Source of the DNA: Sulfuricella sp.
GTDB taxonomy: Bacteria > Pseudomonadota > Gammaproteobacteria > Burkholderiales > Sulfuricellaceae
Assembly (NCBI GenBank): GCA_018336195.1
Contig: JAGXQV010000059.1
Span: 1 to 41,583, forward strand
Direction of reading: 5' to 3'
Length of the DNA stretch: 41,583 nucleotides
Shown here: in pieces, positions 20,352 to 27,324 of the stretch
How the letters are laid out: each line of letters starts with the position of its first letter
Position numbering within the stretch: the first letter of the stretch is position 1
Position numbers and translations under genes: made by a program
The notes under the pieces: model-generated
Told to the model about the DNA's origin: nothing
Database searches by the model: none
What the model saw: the letters and a program-made list of their open reading frames with translations, nothing else

Positions 20352-21095
20352 ATGACTGAAGAAGCGCCGAAAAGATGTTTTCGCACGATTGGCATGGAAG
20401 CCAGCAAATTCGATGATCGCCGGGAGCCGTATTGGCAAGGCATCCGGAAATTGCTTTCGGAAGGTTATCCGCCCGAAGATTTGATTCACCATTTTCCATT
20501 ATTCGCGGGCCATGTTTGCCTGGGAAGGTATTTGGCTTTGTATGAAGCTTACAAACTGACCGTAGGCATTGCGGGACATATTGCCGAGACCGGCATCTGG
20601 AAGGGTTCTTCCTTGCTTTGGCTGGCTAAGCTGACACAGCTTTTTGAGCCAGAGTCTTTAACTCAAACACATGGTTTTGATTGGTTCAAGGGCGCGCAAC
20701 CAGAATCCGGCGAAGCACATCTGGTCAGCGCGGGCGCTTATGCTGAGAGTCGTGAACGCGTTCAGGCGACCATCGATGCGCAAGGACTCAGCCGCCAAGT
20801 GCTGCTTCATGAACTGGACCTATCAAAAGATCTCGGGCAATTTTTTTTGGATTATCCGCATCTGCAATTCAAAATGGTCTTTCTCGATTGCGGCCTGTAC
20901 AAAGTCGTCAGGCATTGCATTGAGCATTTCTGGCCCCGGCTGACGCCAGGAGGCGTCCTCGTTCTGGACAACTTCAATCACGAAACTGCTCCGGGTGAAA
21001 CTCAAGCCGTGCGGGAATTACTTCCAGAATATACCCTGCGCACCTTCCCGTTCGCCCAACAACCAACAGCCTATATCGTCAAGCCGGCGCGATAA
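20352..21095 (+). CDS. TylF-related SAM methyltransferase with altered metal site
   Basis: A 247-aa protein; ATG 20352 is preferred to a TTG six bases earlier. The SAM loop AETGIWKGSSLLWLAKL matches the TylF family, followed by HGFDWFKGAQP. At the place of the usual DGD it reads LDCGLYKVVRHCIEHF, and in place of DDY it reads LDNFNHE. Two of the acidic metal ligands of MycF-like enzymes are therefore replaced. It may be metal-independent or act on another group. A run of eight T (20841-20848) lies in the coding sequence and could slip. Its stop overlaps the next gene's ATG (TAATG), so the pair is coupled. Confidence 0.75.
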   Translation: MTEEAPKRCFRTIGMEASKFDDRREPYWQGIRKLLSEGYPPEDLIHHFPLFAGHVCLGRYLALYEAYKLTVGIAGHIAETGIWKGSSLLWLAKLTQLFEPESLTQTHGFDWFKGAQPESGEAHLVSAGAYAESRERVQATIDAQGLSRQVLLHELDLSKDLGQFFLDYPHLQFKMVFLDCGLYKVVRHCIEHFWPRLTPGGVLVLDNFNHETAPGETQAVRELLPEYTLRTFPFAQQPTAYIVKPAR

Positions 21096-22192
21096 TGAGC
21101 GCGTTACTGGTGTTCCCCAGCAGCATGGGCGATGCGTTACCGTTCATCGAGCAGGCGCGTAACATTGGTGTTACCGTCGTCGGCGCATCTTCGTTGACGC
21201 ACGATCCGAATGCATCACGTTGCGATTTCTGGCTGCATCTACCCTGGGTTGGTGAGCCAGACTTTGTCGAATGTCTGCGTGAAGCCGTGACCACTCATGG
21301 GATTGATGGGATATTCTGCCCGAATAACGTGGTTCATGCCGTCATCGACACGCTGATCGGAAACGGCACCATTACGGCGAGATTGCTGGCCTTGCCTTTC
21401 CATCGGGAAATCGCCTGCTATGACCGTCTCGACGTACGTGCCGAAAGCGCCTTGAGTCTGGCAAAGTCAATCCTTGCCGGTGGAAGTTTGCCCGCGCCCG
21501 TGAAAGTGGCGGCCTGGCTGCGCTTCACCGATACCATCATGGGGCAATCCGGCGAAGCCAAATTGGCGGCACTATTAGGCGCGATGGCCAGTGCGCCCCA
21601 AGGCGACGTGGTGGAAATCGGCGCCTATTTTGGGAAATCCGCCGCTTGGCTGACGCTTATTGCCCACGATCTCGAAATAGGCAGGGTATTGGCCATCGAT
21701 CCGTGGTCGGCGGCGGAAGCGGTTCAACTCGACGCGCCAACCCACGTTCAACGGCTATCTAACGGGGATTACTGGGAAACCGTGGCGCAGGCGTGTGCCG
21801 TCAATCTGCTCCCGATCGCCAGGGGACGCTTCAATTTCCTCCGCATGCCGGCGACACAGGCACTCCCCTGCTATGAGTCCGGCAGCGTTCAGTCCAGTGC
21901 TTTTGGCATGATGGACTTAATCGGTCGGATCGCTTTGCTTCATATCGATGGAAACCACGACTATCGCTCTGTCGCTACGGACGTGGCGCTCTGGGCGCAG
22001 AAGCTGGCACCCGGCGGCTGGTTGATTCTGGATGACTATTGTTGGCCCCACGGAGATGGGCCGCGTCGCGTTGGCGACGCGTTTCTTGCCGATAGGTCAA
22101 AAAACATTGCTCAGGCCTTTGTCGTGGACGGCGCGCTGTTTATCAAGCTGGCAGACCTTGCCGTCCAAAATGGCACCTTATTGCCAAGGTAG
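21095..22192 (+). CDS. Fusion: N-terminal pre-ATP-grasp-like domain plus class I methyltransferase
   Basis: A 365-aa protein. Residues 1-~115 resemble the Rossmann-like first domain of ATP-grasp ligases: SALLVFPSSMGDALPFIEQA, then VTVVGASSLTHDP and a GIDGIFCPNN strand. The ATP-grasp domain itself is missing. Residues ~160-345 are a class I SAM methyltransferase of the Methyltransf_24 kind: DVVEIGAYFGKSAAWLTLIA, VLAIDPWS, LLHIDGNHDYRSVATDVALW, GGWLILDDYCWP. The acidic DG-H-Y and DDY positions for metal are kept. It overlaps the previous methyltransferase by one base and converges on the beta-propeller gene. The role of the first domain is unknown; carbamoyl-phosphate-synthase-like sugar enzymes use the same fold. 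Confidence 0.7.
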   Translation: MSALLVFPSSMGDALPFIEQARNIGVTVVGASSLTHDPNASRCDFWLHLPWVGEPDFVECLREAVTTHGIDGIFCPNNVVHAVIDTLIGNGTITARLLALPFHREIACYDRLDVRAESALSLAKSILAGGSLPAPVKVAAWLRFTDTIMGQSGEAKLAALLGAMASAPQGDVVEIGAYFGKSAAWLTLIAHDLEIGRVLAIDPWSAAEAVQLDAPTHVQRLSNGDYWETVAQACAVNLLPIARGRFNFLRMPATQALPCYESGSVQSSAFGMMDLIGRIALLHIDGNHDYRSVATDVALWAQKLAPGGWLILDDYCWPHGDGPRRVGDAFLADRSKNIAQAFVVDGALFIKLADLAVQNGTLLPR

Positions 22193-22213
22193 TCCGGACG
22201 ATCAACAACAATT

Positions 22214-23170
22214 TTAGGCCTCAATCAATTCGGCATATCCAAAGCCATCCTTGCCGAAATAATTGCCGCAATAGAACAGCAAAGTTTTTCCATCCAGTTC
22301 GACGATGCTCGGATAACAAACCATTTCGGCGTCCCAGCCGCTGCTGGAAACGGCGATCCCCGCTTTTGCATCGTCTCGTTGCCAATGCGCCAGATCATTT
22401 GAGCTTGCGTAGCCAATTCGATAACCGCCCTCGGCGTTTCTGAATTGCAGGCCGCGCCGATAGGAAAACCACATCTGCCACGAGCCACGTCTATGGATGA
22501 CCGCCTGGCCGGCATGGCACTCATTTTCTTCGACGGTTTCCAGCACGTGCTTCCCGTCTCGTTGCCAATGGATGCCGTCCGTTGAAGTGGCATGGACGAT
22601 CCGGTATATCGCCTCCATTCGACCATCGGCATCAGGAATCCAATCGGTACCCGTCAGGTACCACATATGCCACGTACCATCGATGACTTTTACGTGCGGC
22701 CCTTGCTGGAGGTAAGGCTCGTGGTGCGACGCTCCGACGATTGGCCCCCTGGAATAGCGCTGGTAAGTCAGCCCGTCATCTTTGCTGATCGCCAACCCGA
22801 TGGCACGATTGAAAGGCACGGACTGCATCCGTGTCCAGCCGACGTAATACAGCCAAATTTCGTTTTCAACGCGGAGCACAGAAATCGGGTGTAAACCAAA
22901 TTCGTCGAAACAGCCGATATCGCCTAAAGGCAAAACCGGTTTCTCCGCATGACGCAGAATTCTGGTGGGATTGTTTCTATCGACATCGACAAATCCGATT
23001 TGGGATATGGGCTGGATATCTTTGATCTTCGGTCGGCAGCCGAAATAAATCCGAATAAAGTCGTCGAAGACTAAGGGCGTCGGTACCTGGGCATAAGCGT
23101 GCATCCAACTGTCCGGCGATGGCGTAAAAATCTGGCCTTTCTTCTCCCAATACATTTGCTTGGTGTTCAT
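22214..23170 (-). CDS. Five-bladed beta-propeller protein of glycosidase type (GH43/GH32-like)
   Basis: A 318-aa protein without signal peptide, so probably cytoplasmic. Repeated W/Y-rich strands with acidic residues mark the propeller: VPTPLVFDDFIRIYFGCRP, EIWLYYVGWTRMQ, GTWHMWYLTGTDWIPD, SWQMWFSYRRG and KTLLFYCGNYFGKDGFGYAE. ATSTDGIHWQRDG is a typical propeller repeat in glycoside hydrolases. Such proteins recur in surface-glycan and flagellin-modification loci, where trimming or transfer of unusual sugars is suspected. Its ATG overlaps the upstream methyltransferase stop (ATGA). Catalytic residues cannot be assigned by eye, and hydrolase activity is not shown. Confidence 0.75.
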   Translation of the reverse strand: MNTKQMYWEKKGQIFTPSPDSWMHAYAQVPTPLVFDDFIRIYFGCRPKIKDIQPISQIGFVDVDRNNPTRILRHAEKPVLPLGDIGCFDEFGLHPISVLRVENEIWLYYVGWTRMQSVPFNRAIGLAISKDDGLTYQRYSRGPIVGASHHEPYLQQGPHVKVIDGTWHMWYLTGTDWIPDADGRMEAIYRIVHATSTDGIHWQRDGKHVLETVEENECHAGQAVIHRRGSWQMWFSYRRGLQFRNAEGGYRIGYASSNDLAHWQRDDAKAGIAVSSSGWDAEMVCYPSIVELDGKTLLFYCGNYFGKDGFGYAELIEA

Positions 23171-24171
23171 CCGAGATCCTTAAGCGCTTTTTCCTTGATA
23201 GTTGAATCGAGCCATTCATGCAGACTCATCCCGCATTTTTTTGCCGCTTTTTCGTATAGCGCTTTGCTTTCTTTGGTTATGCCTTCGACCTTTCCGAAAT
23301 ATCTGGTGTTGAATGATCCCCCCCGATAGCTGGGCAATTCCAGGTCGAAATTACCCACCGGCGCGCCCGTCCCGACCGTATAGTCAACGACGTAATGCGC
23401 ATTGCCGAGTATCCATCGGATGCCGACGTTTCTCGCTTCGACGGGAATCAGCGCGAGTGGGTCAGGGTCGGCAAACATCGGGTTGTTATTGATTAAGATT
23501 TTTCCGTATTCGGTATCCCGGAGCCAAGGCGGAACATTTTTCTCCAGGAACACAACCCTTCCGCCCGGGCGAACGACTCTTGCCATCTCCTTAAGCGCAG
23601 CTTTCTGGTCGTTAAAATGACCAATTCCGGAAAAGCAATACAAGGCATCGAAGTAATCGTCGCCATAAGGTAGGTGGCAGGCGTCGCCAATCGCCGCCTC
23701 GGTTCGGGCAGGATATTTCCTGATTTTTGCTTTCGCTTGCACCAACATGTCGGGGGATATGTCCAGCAGCCAAAGTTCGCCGCTTTCGTCCAATCTTTTT
23801 GCAATCAGCTCTGAATCTTTGCCGGTTCCCGCAGATATTTCCAGAACCTTGCTGTGCGGGTTCAAATTAAGCAGGTTGATCATCGAGAGACGCACCTCCA
23901 GTTCGCTCTCATTGAACAGGTCGAAGGTGACGTGGACGTTTTCATCGTAACTGTCGGCAATCGAGGCGTAATAATTTCGGGCAAATCGCGCCGTCCCGGC
24001 CAATTGTTCCGTGGCCGCAAAAACAGGCATACCCTTTTCAATTGGATAGCGCCGATCAGCCGTCAGCAAAGTACCGCTATTTACTTCCTCGCCCAGTTTC
24101 TCCGCGTCTTCCAGACGTAACGCCCCACCACTAACGGGGCATCGATAAACCGCTAAGGCGCTTTGCTTCAT
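23167..24171 (-). CDS. Class I SAM methyltransferase with degenerate Trm112-like N-terminus
   Basis: A 334-aa protein from ATG 24171. A TTG at 24180 has AAGGA a few bases upstream and cannot be excluded. Residues ~8-50 look like a small zinc-ribbon-type domain (VYRCPVSGGALRL ... YPIEKGMPVF), but the later cysteines are lost. The methyltransferase follows: motif I VLEISAGTGKDSELIA, LWLLDISPDMLVQAK, then GDACHLPYGDDYFDALYCFS and VVRPGGRVVFLEK. The acceptor is unknown. It is translationally coupled to the propeller gene, suggesting both act on the same glycan. Confidence 0.8.
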   Translation of the reverse strand: MKQSALAVYRCPVSGGALRLEDAEKLGEEVNSGTLLTADRRYPIEKGMPVFAATEQLAGTARFARNYYASIADSYDENVHVTFDLFNESELEVRLSMINLLNLNPHSKVLEISAGTGKDSELIAKRLDESGELWLLDISPDMLVQAKAKIRKYPARTEAAIGDACHLPYGDDYFDALYCFSGIGHFNDQKAALKEMARVVRPGGRVVFLEKNVPPWLRDTEYGKILINNNPMFADPDPLALIPVEARNVGIRWILGNAHYVVDYTVGTGAPVGNFDLELPSYRGGSFNTRYFGKVEGITKESKALYEKAAKKCGMSLHEWLDSTIKEKALKDLG

Positions 24172-24324
24172 GATGGTCAAATTTTCCTTGGTGAGAATTA
24201 CAGGAAATGGATCGGAATCGTCGTTTCAACCCGATCTTTTTGGTATTGAACAACTCGATAACCAGCCGCTGAGCTGCCCCATCACTGAATTTCTCGGCCT
24301 AGGGCAAAGTCGCGACCTTGGGCA

Positions 24325-25494
24325 TCAAGATGGCGAAAGCAAATGCCCCCAACTGCATACTAGGGAGAATTTTTTCGCCAAGGAGTGGGCAACATTTTGT
24401 TGACTCTCCGGTGTTATCCCTAAAACGATGCAAGCGCTTTCCGGGACATCCGCCGTTCTCATAACAGGCTTGTCGAGAAAGTCCGTTTGATCTTTTGGCT
24501 CATCGACACAGCAAAATTGCACTTTGCTCCAATAGTTGGGGCAGTACGCCGCAAGGATCGAAGTCCAATAGCTGGCGCCAAGATTGACCACGTTGCCGCT
24601 TTCTTTAACCTGTTCGGACAAGAAGTCGTCGATAACGCAAAACGAACTGAGATATTTTTGGCGACCCCGCAAAAGGACATCGATGCCACAGTCGAAGTCA
24701 TCTTGCACTTTGCCGCCAAGCCTGCCCGAAATCATGAGCAACGCCGGGGGCAGCGAAGCACTGTGGTCTTCCGATTGGTAGATTAGGCTGTTTGTTGATG
24801 CAGGCAGCGCCCTGCTTGCCAGACTCCGAAGGTTTGCAGGCGTTAAGGACAAATTTTGGTCTGCCCATAACAACTCAATATTTGGACGAGTCCCGTCCGG
24901 GCAAGTCAGAACCGTCATCCCTGTTTCCGCCGTCAACATCGATAACTCAGTTAGAAAGTCGAGGGGATGGGAAACGTGCTGAAATACATTCGTCGAAATG
25001 ACCAAATCGAAGGGTTCTAGGGTCGAAGCAATATGCTCCAGTCTCCCTTCGTGTACGCGATGCCCCTTTTCGCGAGCCTTATTGACGTTATATCGGGACG
25101 GCTCAATTCCTTCTATCAGCGCACCAGGAAAGGTCTCTCGCATAATGTCCATTAGCCAGCCTTGACCGCAGCCGACATCAAGGATGCGCTTGGGCTCTTT
25201 TATCTCAGCCGATTCGCGAACCCATTTCCAGATTGCTGCGTATCGTTGCTTGTGAAATATTTCAGTCCCGGGCCGCTCATAATAATTTGCGTAATCGGTT
25301 TCATAGTAGTCGGTGAATGCCAGCATCGACGAGCGTACGCGCTGCGCGGCACCGCATGACCGACATTGAGATTTACCTAAAGCCTCCGACAGGATGCGAC
25401 CGGCGGTGGTAACTGAGCGAGACGGGTGGGGATCGACCAATTCTTCCCAATTCGAGTCGCCGCAAATAAGACAAACGGACAGTGAGGCAGGCAT
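24325..25494 (-). CDS. SAM-dependent methyltransferase with N-terminal zinc finger and C-terminal Rossmann domain
   Basis: A 389-aa protein. Four cysteines (8, 11, 44, 47) in CLICG and CRSCG form a putative zinc-binding domain as in sugar C-methyltransferases. The SAM domain has motif I ILDVGCGQGWLMDIMRE, then IEGIEPSRYNVNKA and FDLVISTNVFQHVSHPLDFL. The last ~100 residues (GNVVNLGASYWTSILAAY) resemble the nucleotide-binding C-terminal domain of the same enzymes. The three-part layout is like TylC3/CloU-type C-methyltransferases acting on nucleotide sugars, but the function is not certain. It is less GC-rich by eye than the core genes. 153 bp separate it from the next methyltransferase on the same strand. 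Confidence 0.8.
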   Translation of the reverse strand: MPASLSVCLICGDSNWEELVDPHPSRSVTTAGRILSEALGKSQCRSCGAAQRVRSSMLAFTDYYETDYANYYERPGTEIFHKQRYAAIWKWVRESAEIKEPKRILDVGCGQGWLMDIMRETFPGALIEGIEPSRYNVNKAREKGHRVHEGRLEHIASTLEPFDLVISTNVFQHVSHPLDFLTELSMLTAETGMTVLTCPDGTRPNIELLWADQNLSLTPANLRSLASRALPASTNSLIYQSEDHSASLPPALLMISGRLGGKVQDDFDCGIDVLLRGRQKYLSSFCVIDDFLSEQVKESGNVVNLGASYWTSILAAYCPNYWSKVQFCCVDEPKDQTDFLDKPVMRTADVPESACIVLGITPESQQNVAHSLAKKFSLVCSWGHLLSPS

Positions 25495-25501
25495 GGAAAA
25501 A

Positions 25502-26182
25502 TCAAATATCCGAGAAACGCGACATTCTAAGGAACTGTCGGCTATTCAAACGCTGAGGTTTTGAACTTTCCGCGATAAACACCTGACCATCCTCGGTACT
25601 TTTGATGACTAAGGCATTCGCGCCGATAAAGCAATTTTCCCCTATGTGTATGCTGTTCCCAACGGTGCTGTTCACTGCAAAGAAACAGTTGCTTCCCACG
25701 TCAACCCCGCCGGAAATGTTTGTGCAGGAAGTCAGCCAGCAATTGTCGCCGATCGATGAATGGTGTCCGACCATGGAACCGCTCCAGACAAAGACATTGT
25801 TCCCCAGACGCACCTTGGGGTGGATGAGCACCTGGTTCATGACAAAGCAGTTGTCGCCATGTACGCAGTCCGATGGAATGCCTGACTCCGGATGGACATA
25901 GGAGGCCAAGGTATAGCCAAGTTGGCGGGCCTCTGCACATTTCCCGGTGCGCAAAGCATTCATGTCCTGGTAGCCAAGGGCCACGAACATGTCATGGGTT
26001 TCAGGCGGATAACGATGGGTGATTTCATCGAACGGGACAACCGTGATACCCTGCCACGTCGAACCGGGAAGATAGTCTCTGTCCACGGTGCAAGCCGCAA
26101 CTTGGCGGTTGCTGCGGTGAGTTAGAAAATACAGGATTACTTCTGCAATTTTGCCGGTACCGAAGAGAACGATGGGTTTCAT
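25502..26182 (-). CDS. NeuD/PglD/VioB-type sugar acyltransferase (left-handed beta-helix)
   Basis: A 226-aa protein from ATG 26182, giving MKPIVLFGTGKIAEVILYFL, the normal N-terminal Rossmann start. The second half is a hexapeptide-repeat left-handed beta-helix (VFVWSGSMVGHHSSIGDNC, CTNISGGVDVGSNCFFAVNS, IHIGENCFIGANALVIKS). The HH in GHHSSIGD is where PglD and VioB carry their catalytic histidine. Such enzymes acylate the amino group of nucleotide-linked amino sugars. Acetyl-CoA is the usual donor, but the acyl-carrier operon lies just across a divergent promoter region, so a longer ACP-borne acyl group is possible. It starts 150 bp from the ACP gene, reading the opposite way. Confidence 0.83.
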   Translation of the reverse strand: MKPIVLFGTGKIAEVILYFLTHRSNRQVAACTVDRDYLPGSTWQGITVVPFDEITHRYPPETHDMFVALGYQDMNALRTGKCAEARQLGYTLASYVHPESGIPSDCVHGDNCFVMNQVLIHPKVRLGNNVFVWSGSMVGHHSSIGDNCWLTSCTNISGGVDVGSNCFFAVNSTVGNSIHIGENCFIGANALVIKSTEDGQVFIAESSKPQRLNSRQFLRMSRFSDI

Positions 26183-26332
26183 AGCTGGGAAAAAGAGGTG
26201 AGGACACATCGAGTTGCCATGCATACAATTTTACCATCGGCGTCATAAACAACAAAGCCCACGTATAATCCTGATTTATCGGCACCGCCCAGGCTGGACG
26301 CCGATTCCTCGCTATCCATACAAAATACGGTC
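26183..26332. promoter_or_regulatory. Divergent promoter region between the acyltransferase and ACP genes
   Basis: This 150-bp gap separates two oppositely oriented transcription units. On the + strand a perfect TATAAT lies at 26264-26269, without a clear -35 box. On the - strand a TTGTTG and TAAAAT pair spaced 16 bp lies between about 26260 and 26230. Both halves of the island could be controlled together from here. No dyad operator was recognised. Confidence 0.35.
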
Positions 26333-26560
26333 ATGTCCTTAGAAAAAATCTTTTCCGAAGTATTCGTGCTCCCTGAATCATCCATCGTGGATTCCTTGGC
26401 GCTGAGCGACATTCCAACCTGGGATTCCCTGGCGCACATGATGCTCATCGTCAGGCTAGAGGAAACATATCAAATTCAGTTTAGCGGAGATGAAATTGCC
26501 GACATCAAATCGGTTGGCGATGTCCGTTCCGCTTTGTTGGCGCATGGAGCGGCGCTATGA
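26333..26560 (+). CDS. Stand-alone acyl carrier protein
   Basis: A 75-aa protein of the phosphopantetheine carrier family. The DSL motif in PTWDSLAHMMLIVRLEE puts the modified Ser at residue 32, followed by helix III and the DEIADIKSVGDV helix IV typical of ACPs. The acidic surface helices fit. It overlaps the SDR gene by four bases (ATGA). It is not the fatty-acid acpP, whose neighbours are fabG and fabF. It appears to be a dedicated carrier for the downstream ligase, and a phosphopantetheinyl transferase must act on it from elsewhere. Confidence 0.92.
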   Translation: MSLEKIFSEVFVLPESSIVDSLALSDIPTWDSLAHMMLIVRLEETYQIQFSGDEIADIKSVGDVRSALLAHGAAL

Positions 26561-27309
26561 AGCTTGCCGGCGCACGCGTGCTGGTAACCGGGGGAGGGTC
26601 GGGCATCGGACGTTTTCTGGTGGAACGGCTGGACGCTGAGTCTGCCGAGGTTTGCATGCTGGAGCGGGATACGGCACGTTGTGCCGAAATCAACGACCTG
26701 CCGGGCGGACGGATCAAGGCCTATCCTTGTGACGTAACCGACCCGGCAGCCGTCGATGCAGCACTGCAAACCGTTTTTGACGCCGGGTTCGACCCGGATG
26801 TGCTCATCAATAACGCTGGCATCATTCACAGCGAACCGCTGGTGAACATGCTGTCGCGCGGAGAACGGGTGCATTCGCGCGAAACATGGCGGCGAGTGAT
26901 GTCTACCGATCTGGATTCGGTATTCTTTGTGACCAGTCGGGTCGTTGACCATATGCTCGCGAAACGCTGCAAAGGCTTAGTGATCTCCATCAGCTCCATT
27001 TCCGCCAACGGCAATCCCGGCCAATCCGCTTATTCCGCTGCCAAGGCGGGCGTGAATGCGCTGACGCTCACATGGGCAAAGGAACTTGGTGCGCTCGGTC
27101 TGCGCTTCGCGGCGATTGCTCCCGGTTTTATCGATACCCCTTCCACCCGTGCCGCCCTAAGCGAAGCCGCCGTCACCCGCCTACAACAGCAAATTCCCTT
27201 GCGCCGTCTGGGTGACTTGCAAAGCGTTTATCTGGCCGTCCGTCACGTCATCGAGAATGACTACTTGACCGGTACCGTGCTTGAAGTGGACGGCGGTCTT
27301 GTAATGTAA
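26557..27309 (+). CDS. Short-chain dehydrogenase/reductase, FabG-like
   Basis: A 250-aa classical SDR. It shows the cofactor loop TGGGSGIG at residues 11-18, INNAG at ~84, the catalytic Ser in SISSIS (~147), and Tyr 159 and Lys 163 in AYSAAKAG. The C-terminal DYLTGTVLEVDGG is the usual FabG-type ending. Set between an ACP and an acyl ligase, it could reduce a 3-oxoacyl group on the carrier to a 3-hydroxyacyl group. A sugar keto group is the alternative substrate. It is coupled to the ACP gene by overlap. Confidence 0.88.
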   Translation: MKLAGARVLVTGGGSGIGRFLVERLDAESAEVCMLERDTARCAEINDLPGGRIKAYPCDVTDPAAVDAALQTVFDAGFDPDVLINNAGIIHSEPLVNMLSRGERVHSRETWRRVMSTDLDSVFFVTSRVVDHMLAKRCKGLVISISSISANGNPGQSAYSAAKAGVNALTLTWAKELGALGLRFAAIAPGFIDTPSTRAALSEAAVTRLQQQIPLRRLGDLQSVYLAVRHVIENDYLTGTVLEVDGGLVM

Positions 27310-27324
27310 CCAGCCGCACGCATC

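Noticed and set aside
24172..24324. A missing gene between the two - strand methyltransferases
   Set aside because: The 153-bp gap has no frame with a start and ribosome site; nothing beyond a possible leader for the downstream gene is visible.
26220..26332. Protein-like stretch (GLYVGFVVYDADGKIVCMAT) on the - strand between the acyltransferase and ACP genes
   Set aside because: It ends inside the acyltransferase start region, its frame continues into a shadow of the ACP gene, and it has no start with a ribosome site.
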